A DNA stretch of 64,000 bases from CAWVWD01 sp965662365. GTDB lineage: Bacteria > Bacteroidota > Bacteroidia > Chitinophagales > Saprospiraceae. Where the stretch lies: positions 70,958-134,957 of the forward strand of contig CBFIHR010000001.1 of NCBI GenBank assembly GCA_965662365.1, written 5' to 3'. The notes under the pieces are model-generated. The model saw only the letters and a list, made by a program, of their open reading frames with translations, did no database searches and was not told the origin of the DNA. The position numbers and the translations under genes were made by a program. Below are positions 26,556-34,583 of this stretch, one piece after another; position 1 is the first letter of the stretch, and every line of letters begins with the position of its first letter.

Positions 26556-26945
26556 AACCTCTTGTCCAAAGGCTGACCGTTTCCTTATCCAAAACTTAAA
26601 GAATACAGAGAACTTCAATCAACTTCGGAAAATAAAATCTAATAATTTTCTTTCTAACCTATTGGTTAATAATTGATCATTAAAACTATCGTTATCCGCA
26701 TTAGCGGTGGCGATTGATTGATTTTCGGGAACTTATTCGTCCTCACAAATCATACAAAAGCGGTTTAAACCATATCTTTCTAAACAACTTCATCTTGATT
26801 TTATTCTAATTAATATAAAAAGTTCGTTCATCTGTGGGCTTATATTTACCATTGCACTATTGTTGAACGATAGTGAAATTTCAATAGCTTGAGACGGTTC
26901 AACCTAAAATAATTAGGTTTACAATTCAAATCAAAATCAATCAAT
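26556..26945 (+). other. Intergenic region upstream of the tolC-type gene
   Basis: A 390-bp gap. Near its right end is a TATATTTA (26841-26848), one base off the -7 consensus, directly followed by the operator-like palindrome at 26855-26875. The left 280 bp show nothing recognisable. Confidence 0.4.
26855..26875. promoter_or_regulatory. Operator-like palindrome ahead of the tolC-hlyD genes
   Basis: A 21-bp near-perfect palindrome, CACTATTGTTGAACGATAGTG, with two mismatched positions besides the centre. It starts 7 nt after a TATATTTA -7-like element and lies about 70 nt before the tolC ATG, so a bound repressor would cover the transcription start. Many efflux operons are controlled by TetR-family repressors at such sites; no regulator gene is adjacent. 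Confidence 0.4.
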
Positions 26946-28280
26946 ATGATAAAATATTCAACCATATTTTCACTGTTATTACTTCCTTTTTTAGGCGTAA
27001 GTCAGGATAATACTTGGTCACTGGAAAAATGTATTAGTCACGCTGAAAAACAAAGTTTGACGATTCAAGAATCTCAAATCAGTGTGCAACAAGCACAGTT
27101 GACCTTAACACAGGATAAACGTAATCGCTACCCAAACCTAAACGCAAGTACTGGCATAAGCTATAATGTCGGTCGATTTGTCAACCCAGTTACGAATGAG
27201 TTTGTCACAACGAATTTGTTAGGTAACAATATTGGATTAAATTCTGATTTGACAATTTACAACGGTGGCCGACTTCAAAAAACGATTACAAGAAGCGAAC
27301 TTCAAAAACAAGTTAACGAACAAAATTTAGCACAAGCACAGCAAAATGTTTCTTTAGATGTTGCGACTGCTTATCTTAATATTTTGTTAGCGATTGAGCG
27401 TGATAATAATGCGAAAGCTATCCTGGTAGAATCAGAGCAACAATTAAAGCGAATTAATAAATTGATTGATGTCGGTTCGCTACCTGAAGCAGATAAATAT
27501 GAAGCGGAAGCACAAGTTGCTCGTAATGAGCAAAGTGTCGTTTCGAGCGAAAATGCAGTTGAACAAGCATATTTAGCTTTAAAAACAATTTTGCAAATTC
27601 CGATTGAGCAAGATTTTAAAATTGAACAACCCAATATTACTATTCCCTCTCCCGAGTCGTTGACTTTACAGCCTTATAGTACACTCGTTCAACGTGCTGT
27701 ATCGAATCAGCCGAGCATCAAAGCGGGCGAATTACAGTTACAAAGTGCTGATTTGGATGTTGAATTGGCTAAAGTTGGAAAATTACCATCTGTCAATTTT
27801 CGTGCAAGTACTGGAACGAACTATGCAAATTTATCTCAAGTAGTGAACGGTACCGGCTATTTTGGTCAGTTAAATGAAAATTTAAATGGCTCGTTAGGTA
27901 TTTTTGTAAGTGTTCCGATTTATGATAGAGGAGCTACAAATACAGCTGTCGAACAAGCCAAATTAAGACAACTAACACAACAGATTTCTAACCGACGTAT
28001 TCGTCAAGCCTTAGAAACGGAAGTGCAACAGGCCTTCGCCGATGCTAAAGCTGCTGCCAAACAAATGCAAGCAGCACAGAAAACATTAGACGCTTCTCAA
28101 AAGGCATTTGATAATACTAAAAAACGCTACGAATTAGGTTCTACCACGCTTTTAGATTTTAATACTTCTCGTAATAATTTGAATCAAGCCGAGTTTAGTG
28201 TGATCATAGCAAAGTACGATTATATCTTTAAATTGAAAATTTTAGACTTTTATCAAGGTAAAAAAATAACATTGAAATAA
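26946..28280 (+). CDS. TolC-family outer-membrane efflux protein
   Basis: Forms the outer-membrane channel of a tripartite exporter. 444 aa with a signal peptide (about 1-19, ending GVSQ). Two OEP repeats follow, each with long coiled-coil helices (HAEKQSLTIQESQISVQQ near 32-49; QAQQNVSLDVATAYLNIL near 130-147) and beta strands for the barrel (NASTGISYNVGRFVNP, VNFRASTGTNYANLSQ). The closing motif KKRYELGSTTLLDFNTSRNNL is typical of the family. The adaptor gene follows 56 bp later, separated only by an 8-nt-periodic palindrome, and the pair is probably cotranscribed. Confidence 0.93.
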   Translation: MIKYSTIFSLLLLPFLGVSQDNTWSLEKCISHAEKQSLTIQESQISVQQAQLTLTQDKRNRYPNLNASTGISYNVGRFVNPVTNEFVTTNLLGNNIGLNSDLTIYNGGRLQKTITRSELQKQVNEQNLAQAQQNVSLDVATAYLNILLAIERDNNAKAILVESEQQLKRINKLIDVGSLPEADKYEAEAQVARNEQSVVSSENAVEQAYLALKTILQIPIEQDFKIEQPNITIPSPESLTLQPYSTLVQRAVSNQPSIKAGELQLQSADLDVELAKVGKLPSVNFRASTGTNYANLSQVVNGTGYFGQLNENLNGSLGIFVSVPIYDRGATNTAVEQAKLRQLTQQISNRRIRQALETEVQQAFADAKAAAKQMQAAQKTLDASQKAFDNTKKRYELGSTTLLDFNTSRNNLNQAEFSVIIAKYDYIFKLKILDFYQGKKITLK

Positions 28281-28285
28281 AATAA

Positions 28286-28333
28286 TGTTTGAATGTTCAA
28301 CGCATTTGAACATTCAAACACTCGAACATAAAA
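28286..28333. repeat. 8-nt-periodic palindrome between tolC and hlyD
   Basis: Six consecutive 8-nt units of TGTTTGAA/TTCAAACA character in register, containing a perfect 15-bp inverted repeat (28286-28300 with 28306-28320) and a 5-nt loop. It fills the space between the tolC stop (28280) and the hlyD start (28337). Longer relatives are at 56601-56680 and 58845-58924. Confidence 0.75.
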
Positions 28334-28336
28334 ACA

Positions 28337-29659
28337 ATGAAAAAAAATAAAACGATATGGATTTTGTTGGCAGTTGTAATCATTGTGATTGCAGCAGCTG
28401 CAATATTTGGTGGTAAAAAAGAGCGTGGAATCAAAGTCGCTACCGAAAAAGTGGAAAAACGTTCAATTACAGAAATTGTGTCGGCAAGTGGAAAAATTTA
28501 TCCCGAATTTGAAGTAAAAATTAGTTCTGATGTATCGGGTGAAATTGTGGAGTTATTAGTAGAAGAAGGAGATTCAGTTACCAAAGGACAATTATTATTA
28601 AGAATAAATCCTGAAACTTATCAAGCTTCTTTCGAGCGTTTGGTAGCCAATGCGAACTCCTCAAAAGCACAAATCGCCAACTCTCGTTCGCAAGTCGCCC
28701 AGTTAGAGGCGAATTTGGTGCAAGTCAAAGCACAATTAGTGAATGCTCAAAATGCACACAACCGTAATGTTCAATTAAAAAAAGAAGGTATTGTGTCACA
28801 AGCAGATTTTGAACAAACAGAAACGCAATTATTAACCGCACAAGCCAATGTAAAATCAGCAGAAGCCAACATTAAAGCCGCAAAAGAAAGCGTCAAAGCG
28901 GCACAATTTAACGCTGCATCAGCGGAGGCATCGGTAAAAGAAGCAAAAGAAAACCTGGCAAGAACCAGTATTTATGCTCCTACAAGTGGTATCGTGTCTT
29001 TATTAAATGTAGAAAAAGGGGAACGAGTCGTCGGAACTTTACAAATGACCGGAACGGAAATTTTACGTATCGCTAATATGAATACAATGGAAGTGCAAGT
29101 TGATGTAAGTGAAAATGACGTCAATCGGGTGAGTATTGGCGACGAAGTAGATATTGAAGTAGATGCGTATTTGGGCGAAACTTTCACAGGCAAAGTGACT
29201 GAAATCGCCAACTCTGCTCAAACCGTTTTAAGCTCGACTTCTACCGATCAAGTAACAAACTTTACGGTTACTGTTCGTATCGATCCAAGTTCGTATAGAG
29301 ATATTAAAAATAAAGTCCGTTTTCCATTTCGCCCAGGAATGTCTGCTTCTGTGGACATCAAAACAAACACAAAATCGGATATTTTAACCTTACCAATTCA
29401 AGCGGTCACAACTCGTGACAGCAAAGAAGATGAAGACGAAAAATTAGAAGTCATTTTTAGGTACAGTGCTGATACTGTCGGAATGATCGAAATCAAAACG
29501 GGCATTCAAGATGATAAATATATCGAAATTATTTCTGGCCTAAACGGCAAAGAAGAAGTAGTCATCGAACCTTATGACGCTATTATGCGAAAGTTAGAAA
29601 GCGGTAAAAAAGTTATTAAAGTCGATAAAGACGAATTATTTGGACGTGAAGATGATTAA
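28337..29659 (+). CDS. HlyD/RND-family periplasmic adaptor protein
   Basis: Links an inner-membrane pump to TolC. 440 aa with an N-terminal membrane anchor (about 7-26). The first half of the lipoyl-like domain contains VSASGKIYPEFEVKISSDVSG-type strands and VEEGDSVTKGQLLLRI (near 77-92). An alanine-rich coiled-coil hairpin (about 105-205) and the second lipoyl half (IYAPTSGIVSLLNVEKGERV) follow, then a beta-barrel domain. The pattern matches MacA-like adaptors that work with ABC pumps. The pump gene itself is not downstream; a thioesterase gene follows instead, so the pump must lie elsewhere. Confidence 0.93.
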   Translation: MKKNKTIWILLAVVIIVIAAAAIFGGKKERGIKVATEKVEKRSITEIVSASGKIYPEFEVKISSDVSGEIVELLVEEGDSVTKGQLLLRINPETYQASFERLVANANSSKAQIANSRSQVAQLEANLVQVKAQLVNAQNAHNRNVQLKKEGIVSQADFEQTETQLLTAQANVKSAEANIKAAKESVKAAQFNAASAEASVKEAKENLARTSIYAPTSGIVSLLNVEKGERVVGTLQMTGTEILRIANMNTMEVQVDVSENDVNRVSIGDEVDIEVDAYLGETFTGKVTEIANSAQTVLSSTSTDQVTNFTVTVRIDPSSYRDIKNKVRFPFRPGMSASVDIKTNTKSDILTLPIQAVTTRDSKEDEDEKLEVIFRYSADTVGMIEIKTGIQDDKYIEIISGLNGKEEVVIEPYDAIMRKLESGKKVIKVDKDELFGREDD

Positions 29660-29665
29660 TAAATT

Positions 29666-29702
29666 TAAGTGTTGAGGTATGAAGTTTATACCTCAACACT
29701 TA
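29666..29702. repeat. Perfect 15-bp palindrome between hlyD and the thioesterase gene
   Basis: Arms TAAGTGTTGAGGTAT (29666-29680) and its complement (29688-29702) with a 7-nt loop, directly after the hlyD stop and 16 nt before the next ATG. It could attenuate or stabilise the mRNA. Its TGTT and ACA spacing loosely recalls the 8-nt-periodic family. Confidence 0.65.
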
Positions 29703-29718
29703 CACTTTACATTTAAAA

Positions 29719-30195
29719 ATGAAATATTTCCAAGATTATATGCCAGGTAATATCTGTTTTGGTTGTGGTAAATCTCACGAAGACGGGTTGAATATTATGA
29801 GTTATTGGGATGGTGACGAAGCCGTTTGCCAGTGGACATCACAAGACAAATTTCAAGGTTGGAAAAATCTACTAAATGGTGGAATTTTAGCTTCTTTAGT
29901 CGATTGTCATTGTATGTGTACCTCAATGGCGGCTGCTTATCGCAATGAAGGCCGTACACTCGATTCACAACCCGAATACCGTTATGCGACTGGCACTTTG
30001 ACGGTCAAATACCTCAAACCAACCCTCAATGATGCTCAAATCGAACTCCGTGCAAAAGTCACCGAAATCAAAGGTCGAAAAACCGTTTTGACGTGTGATG
30101 TTTTTGCGAACGGTGAAAAAACAGCAGAAGCAAATGTGGTAGCCTTACGAGTTTTTGATAGTAGTAAAGCTGATAATGGATTATTTTCGGAATAA
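29719..30195 (+). CDS. PaaI/YbgC-type hotdog-fold thioesterase
   Basis: A 158-aa single hotdog domain. The central helix begins LLNGGILASLVDCHCMCTSM (about 53-72), equivalent to the HGG...D helix of PaaI-like acyl-CoA thioesterases but with Asn for His. Strands TGTLTVKYLKPT and IELRAKVTEIKGRKTVLTCDVF follow. The N-terminal CFGCGKSHEDGLN (residues 13-25) is typical of the subfamily whose members begin with a Cys-x-x-Cys. Substrate unknown. It follows hlyD by 59 bp with a palindrome between them, which may separate it from the efflux genes. Confidence 0.85.
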   Translation: MKYFQDYMPGNICFGCGKSHEDGLNIMSYWDGDEAVCQWTSQDKFQGWKNLLNGGILASLVDCHCMCTSMAAAYRNEGRTLDSQPEYRYATGTLTVKYLKPTLNDAQIELRAKVTEIKGRKTVLTCDVFANGEKTAEANVVALRVFDSSKADNGLFSE

Positions 30196-30196
30196 T

Positions 30197-30224
30197 GACC
30201 GATTGTATTCAATAAAATACGGTC
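30197..30224. terminator. Weak hairpin between convergent genes
   Basis: GACC...GTATT pairs with AATACGGTC with a 4-nt bulge, between the thioesterase gene (plus) and the response regulator gene (minus). Low strength. Confidence 0.3.
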
Positions 30225-30242
30225 TTCAAAGTAATCGTAGAT

Positions 30243-30869
30243 TTAAACCAATCCATTCTTCATCGCCTTCATCATCGCTTCATATTTAGAATTAACTTGT
30301 AATTTTTTATAAATATTTTTTAAATGATAACGAACAGTATCTGGGCTGATAAATAACTCATCTGCAATGACTTTGTAGCTTTTACCTTTGCAGAGTAAAT
30401 CTAAAACTTCAGTTTCTCGTTTGGTCAAGTTCGCAGCAGGTTGTCGGAAACTATTAAAGGAAGAAACGACTTTTCGGGCAATACTCGAACTCATCGGCGA
30501 ACCGCCATTTTTGACTTCTTTGATAGAGTTTAATAATTTCGATGGAAAAATATTTTTAACCAAATAACCAACTGCACCAGCACGCAAAGATTCAAAAATC
30601 GAATCTTCATCTGCGTGAACGGTCAACATGATCATTTCAATCTCCGGCGAAATATCTTTCAATATCTTGACACAATCAATCCCCGACATTTTGGGCAGAC
30701 CAATATCCATCAAGACCACGTCAGGTTTTATGGTCGGCAAACTTTTGACCGCACTTTCTCCGTCCGAGTAAGTAGCCACACATTCAAACCCCTCTGAATT
30801 ATCCAAAATCAATTGTAATCCTTCTCGAATATCTCGTTTATCATCAACGATGGCGACTTGTATGTTCAT
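30243..30869 (-). CDS. NarL/FixJ-family response regulator
   Basis: 208 aa from the ATG at 30869; the frame extends 15 codons upstream, but the REC domain begins MNIQVAIVDDK. Receiver residues are Asp9/Asp10, the phospho-acceptor Asp55 in VLMDIGLPKMSG, Thr83 and Lys105. The LuxR-type HTH (about 148-208) has LTKRETEVLDLLCKGKSYKVIA and DTVRYHLKNIYKKL. No histidine kinase is adjacent; the nearest in the window, at 5632-7017, has a different HisKA type, so pairing is unknown. Confidence 0.93.
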   Translation of the reverse strand: MNIQVAIVDDKRDIREGLQLILDNSEGFECVATYSDGESAVKSLPTIKPDVVLMDIGLPKMSGIDCVKILKDISPEIEMIMLTVHADEDSIFESLRAGAVGYLVKNIFPSKLLNSIKEVKNGGSPMSSSIARKVVSSFNSFRQPAANLTKRETEVLDLLCKGKSYKVIADELFISPDTVRYHLKNIYKKLQVNSKYEAMMKAMKNGLV

Positions 30870-30915
30870 TTTTTCCAAATAATCAGTAGTGAGTAAGAAG
30901 TACTTTTTAGTCAAC

Positions 30916-30923
30916 CAAAAATA
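30916..30923 (-). promoter_or_regulatory. Candidate -7 element (TATTTTTG) for the response regulator gene
   Basis: Exact TAnnTTTG on the minus strand, 46 nt upstream of the ATG; no convincing -33. Confidence 0.33.
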
Positions 30924-31128
30924 ACACTTCGTTTCTCATACTTCCTACTTTGTACTTAAAAAATAACATTTTTAACATGACTATAAATTGAATTTAGATT
31001 TTCTTGTCGTTTGTAGCTTGTTTTCAAAAACTATTACGGAATTTTGTTGCGTGATAGAAACACCACCGAGATTTCGGGGTAAACGGATTTGACGAATGAA
31101 ATGGATCAATACCGATTTTTCAGAACCG

Positions 31129-31157
31129 ACTAATCACTAAAATACTAATCACTATCA
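31129..31157 (+). repeat. ACTAATC heptad repeats before the OstA-like gene
   Basis: ACTAATC at 31129 and 31144, with the related ACTAAAA at 31136 and ACTATCA at 31151, run in 7- to 8-nt steps right up to the ATG at 31158. The same phrase occurs upstream of pcm (49803-49839). Confidence 0.45.
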
Positions 31158-32948
31158 ATGAAATATATATTACTCTTAATTGGAATTTTCGGAACGTTAT
31201 CAATATCAGCACAAACGAATGTTATTACACAAACTTCGGACACAACGAAATTGATTTTTATTAATAATAGTAATCGACTGAAAGGCGGAATAGAAAATGG
31301 CAAACCAATTAAAATATTTATTGGTCGAGTGCGACTACATCAAGGCAATGTCACTTTTCAGTGCGATAGTGCCGTAACAGATGATTATAACAATGTCAAA
31401 GCGTACGGCGATGTGATTATTCAGCAAGCGGACTCCGTGACGATTTTTAGCGATTCATTATTTTATAATGGAAATCAACGAACGGCACGGCTGGAAGGAG
31501 AGGTTGTCTTAAAAAATGATGAAGCGTCATTGTTTACGGATAAATTAAATTATGATTTGAACACTAAAGTCGGAGCATATACGACAGGCGGAATTTTGAA
31601 AAATAAAGAAACTCGCCTATTTAGTCAACGAGGTTATTATTATGTCGATAAATCCGAAGCCTTTTTTAAAGATAATGTCACGGTTGAAGACCCAGAGTTT
31701 GGTTTGAAAGCCGACACTTTAAAAATCAATACAGAAACCAATACCGTTTTTTTTATTGGACCAACCAACGTTTTGAGCGATGAAAATCAGATTTATACAG
31801 AAGCTGGGTTCTATGATGCCTCGAATGACTATGCGGAGTTTGATAAAAATGCGAAGTTTCGGAGTGTAGATGGAAAGCGATATGCACGAGGGGACAAAAT
31901 TCGATATGATGGAAAAGAACAAACGTCTTATTTGGAAGGCAATGCGTATTTTCAAGATAGTACCCGAACAATTGTAGCCGATGTGATTAAGTATAATCAA
32001 CAAACTGATGTGTATGAAACAACTGGCTCGACACAGGTGCAAGATGGCGATCAAATCATCATGGCAGATGGTGCAAGTGCTTATGATGCAGTTCGAGAAG
32101 AAATTATTTTTACGGATAATGTTCGGATTATCAATCCGCCACAGTTTATGACCGGCGATAGTATTCGATATAATCAACAGACACACGAAGGCCGAGCTTT
32201 TGGAAATATTTATTGGGAAGATACAACGGAAAATGTCACGATTATTTGCTCCGAAGCAGTATTTAATGACAGTACAGAATATTTTTTAGCCATCGGACGA
32301 CCGCTTATGACGAGCGTGATTGATGGCGATACTTTGTATGTGTCAGCCGATACGCTGAAGTCATTTTTAGAAATTCCGGCTGATACGACTTCTCGAATGA
32401 TTATTGGAAATAAAGATGTACGAATTTACAAAAGTGACCTACAAGCTTTGTGCGATTCGATGATTTATACGCAACAAGATTCGATCTTTTCACTCCACAA
32501 ATCACCGATTGTTTGGTCAGATACGTCACAATTTACGGCGGATACTGTTCGCATTCAGTTAGCGAATAATAGCATTGATAAGATATATTTATTAAAAACA
32601 GCTTTTATTATTAATTCGCCCGACGAAGTCTTTTTTAATCAAGTTAAAGGTCGAGATGTGATTGCGTATTTTCGAGATGACGAACTGCAAGAAATGGAAG
32701 TATTGGGCAATGGCGAATCGGTCTATTATATCTTGGATGAAGCCAAGGCGTATATTGGTGTTAATAAAACAATTTGCAGCGAAATGCGACTAAATTTTGG
32801 TAATAATGAAATTACAGATATTCGATTTTTCACAAAACCAAGTGGACAATTTACCCCAATGAAACAAGCAAATCATGACGAAATGCGGCTACCAGGTTTT
32901 AGCTGGGATATAAAGCGACGACCAGAATCTGTGGAAGATTTACGCTGA
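31158..32948 (+). CDS. OstA/LptA-like periplasmic protein
   Basis: 596 aa with a signal peptide (1-19, ending SISAQ). The mature protein is a long series of beta strands in which phrases such as GNVTFQCDSAVTDDYNNVKAYGDV, DSLFYNGNQRTARLEGEVVL (one repeat later) and EQTSYLEGNAYFQDSTRTIVAD recur every 40-50 residues. These are the OstA-type jellyroll repeats of LptA and the LptD N-domain, which bind lipid A acyl chains. The protein therefore probably belongs to lipopolysaccharide transport to the outer membrane, although Bacteroidota also encode separate LptD and LptA. No other lpt gene is adjacent. Confidence 0.85.
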   Translation: MKYILLLIGIFGTLSISAQTNVITQTSDTTKLIFINNSNRLKGGIENGKPIKIFIGRVRLHQGNVTFQCDSAVTDDYNNVKAYGDVIIQQADSVTIFSDSLFYNGNQRTARLEGEVVLKNDEASLFTDKLNYDLNTKVGAYTTGGILKNKETRLFSQRGYYYVDKSEAFFKDNVTVEDPEFGLKADTLKINTETNTVFFIGPTNVLSDENQIYTEAGFYDASNDYAEFDKNAKFRSVDGKRYARGDKIRYDGKEQTSYLEGNAYFQDSTRTIVADVIKYNQQTDVYETTGSTQVQDGDQIIMADGASAYDAVREEIIFTDNVRIINPPQFMTGDSIRYNQQTHEGRAFGNIYWEDTTENVTIICSEAVFNDSTEYFLAIGRPLMTSVIDGDTLYVSADTLKSFLEIPADTTSRMIIGNKDVRIYKSDLQALCDSMIYTQQDSIFSLHKSPIVWSDTSQFTADTVRIQLANNSIDKIYLLKTAFIINSPDEVFFNQVKGRDVIAYFRDDELQEMEVLGNGESVYYILDEAKAYIGVNKTICSEMRLNFGNNEITDIRFFTKPSGQFTPMKQANHDEMRLPGFSWDIKRRPESVEDLR

Positions 32949-33031
32949 TTTGTACGCACCTTTGAAATACGATATTACAGGTCGTTTGTCGGTTTAGAAC
33001 ACCGCTATTTTTGAAAAAAATAATAGCAAAA

Positions 33032-33111
33032 TATAAGGTCTTCAGTATGTTTTTAGCGTTTGATAATTTCTAAATATGAATTCGTACTAAAGACATTCTA
33101 AAGACCTTATA
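33032..33111. terminator. Long inverted repeat between convergent genes
   Basis: Arms of 25 nt (33032-33056 and 33087-33111) match at 22 positions, with a 30-nt loop. It lies between the OstA-like gene (plus, ends 32948) and the helical protein gene (minus, ends 33191). Probably a bidirectional transcript end. Confidence 0.6.
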
Positions 33112-33190
33112 CTTGGAATATAGTTTGGAATTGTTCATTGTTTGCCTGTTGACTTTTCGTGGTTTATGGCTTTAAAAATGCCCCACTATT

Positions 33191-34174
33191 TTACGTTCTT
33201 CTTACTTTTTTGTCCGTAACATTGTACTTTGGCGTATGCTTTTTCATCAAGTCATTTTGAGCCTGATTAAAGTCGTTGTTTAGCTGTTGAATTTCTCTAT
33301 TGTACTTTTCAATCGCTTGATTATATCGATTGACATCATCTTGAGTCAAATCCTCTTGCTTTGATTTGACGACTTTAACGACATCAACAAAACCATTAGC
33401 AGACATTTCTTTATAGAATTTTGCCAGCCTCATCATTTTATCTAATAAGTCACGATCCCCCTTAAAACCGTTCATTTTACTCATTTTATCAATCGACCGA
33501 TCCGCAGCCGCTTCGATACGTTTACGTTTCGCATCTAATCCCGCAGATTCTTTATTACCAACGGCTTCAAAGAAAATAGAATTATATTTTGACAACTGAA
33601 AATTCATTAAATACAAAGCTCGAGTATATTCGTTGACCTCCGATAATTTTTTGAACTGTGTCTCCATTTCGTTATCAGTTTTGGCATTTTCCATCGGAAT
33701 ATTATGACTTTTGATAAAAGCTTTTTGAGCTTTATAAAATTTATCGGTTGCCTTCGATAGATTTTTTTCTGCTTCATCTTGTGCCGAAAAATAAGCTTCC
33801 ATTGCCTCATAAGATTCCTCACTCGATTGACGCAAAATATTTACTTCCTGAAACTCAATTTCGAAAACTTGCTTATACATCGTCAATACTTCAACACATT
33901 CTGCTTGTAACGCTTCGCCATTTTGATAAGGGGCAGTTTGTGAAATATTATTATAAGCAGTCTGAATTTGTTTAACCAAGTTTTTACGTTTAATCTCCGT
34001 TTGTTCAAAATTATTCGAGTGAACAGATTGTGAAATGTATTCTAAATTTTTATTGACAATCTGATTCATTTCATTGACAATAAAATTATTGTAATCCACA
34101 GGATGATTAAATTCTTGAGCATAAGCAACCATGCCTATTAAGGAAAGTGCAGTTAATATTAAAAGCTGTTTCAT
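33191..34174 (-). CDS. Secreted helical protein (possibly LIC11966-like)
   Basis: 327 aa with a signal peptide (1-19, ending AYAQ). The rest is predicted to be almost all helix, with long charged stretches (about 60-180 and 230-310) and a C-terminal coiled coil (NRYNQAIEKYNREIQQLNNDF). There are no cysteine or enzyme motifs. The opening NHPVDYNNFIVNEMNQI and overall look recall the LIC11966 family of surface proteins, but I am not certain. It is monocistronic, with an inverted repeat downstream. Confidence 0.7.
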   Translation of the reverse strand: MKQLLILTALSLIGMVAYAQEFNHPVDYNNFIVNEMNQIVNKNLEYISQSVHSNNFEQTEIKRKNLVKQIQTAYNNISQTAPYQNGEALQAECVEVLTMYKQVFEIEFQEVNILRQSSEESYEAMEAYFSAQDEAEKNLSKATDKFYKAQKAFIKSHNIPMENAKTDNEMETQFKKLSEVNEYTRALYLMNFQLSKYNSIFFEAVGNKESAGLDAKRKRIEAAADRSIDKMSKMNGFKGDRDLLDKMMRLAKFYKEMSANGFVDVVKVVKSKQEDLTQDDVNRYNQAIEKYNREIQQLNNDFNQAQNDLMKKHTPKYNVTDKKVRRT

Positions 34175-34583
34175 TGATTTTTAATTTTTGTAAAAGAAGC
34201 TACTAAGGATAATTCAAATATGATAAAATAGTTTAGTATTCACATAAAAAAATAGACCCAAGTTGTACTCTGTTTTAAAAAATACGATCGAGTGCGGCTC
34301 GACCCTACTTTCGCAGCCGATTTCTTGTTTCAATCGATGTAAACCCAACAAATAAGCACCTTGTCAAGCATGCGGATTTCCGATGTTTTTAGCAGCTTGT
34401 GTCAAGACAAATTAAGTCATATTCGAAACGCCATGATTGTTATTTTCATTTCATTTATAAAACCTTTTCGTCATTCTCTAAATAATAATTCGATACTATT
34501 TTTACATTCCGTACTTTTGCAGACGTTTTACAGTTTTGCACTAATTGATTGATAATCGTGTAACCATGTAACAATCCAAATTT
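34175..34583. other. Divergent intergenic region, helical protein / ABC transporter
   Basis: 409 bp. The right side carries the ABC transporter promoter (34489-34519). A 63-codon open frame at 34361-34552 crosses that promoter and is probably not a gene. A short hairpin CGAG/CTCG near 34283-34295 is the only other structure. Confidence 0.4.
34489..34519 (+). promoter_or_regulatory. Promoter of the ABC transporter/glycosyltransferase pair
   Basis: TTCG (34489-34492), exactly 19 nt, then TACTTTTG (34512-34519). This matches the Bacteroidota TTTG-N19-TAnnTTTG promoter with one deviation in the -33 box. It implies a leader of about 55-60 nt before the ATG at 34584. Confidence 0.6.

Noticed and set aside
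31719..32186. 155-codon ORF antisense to the OstA-like gene
   Set aside because: It is a shadow of a repetitive beta-strand gene; it has no signal, domain or promoter.
34361..34552. 63-codon plus-strand ORF upstream of the ABC transporter
   Set aside because: It spans the good promoter at 34489-34519 and has no recognisable features; probably chance.
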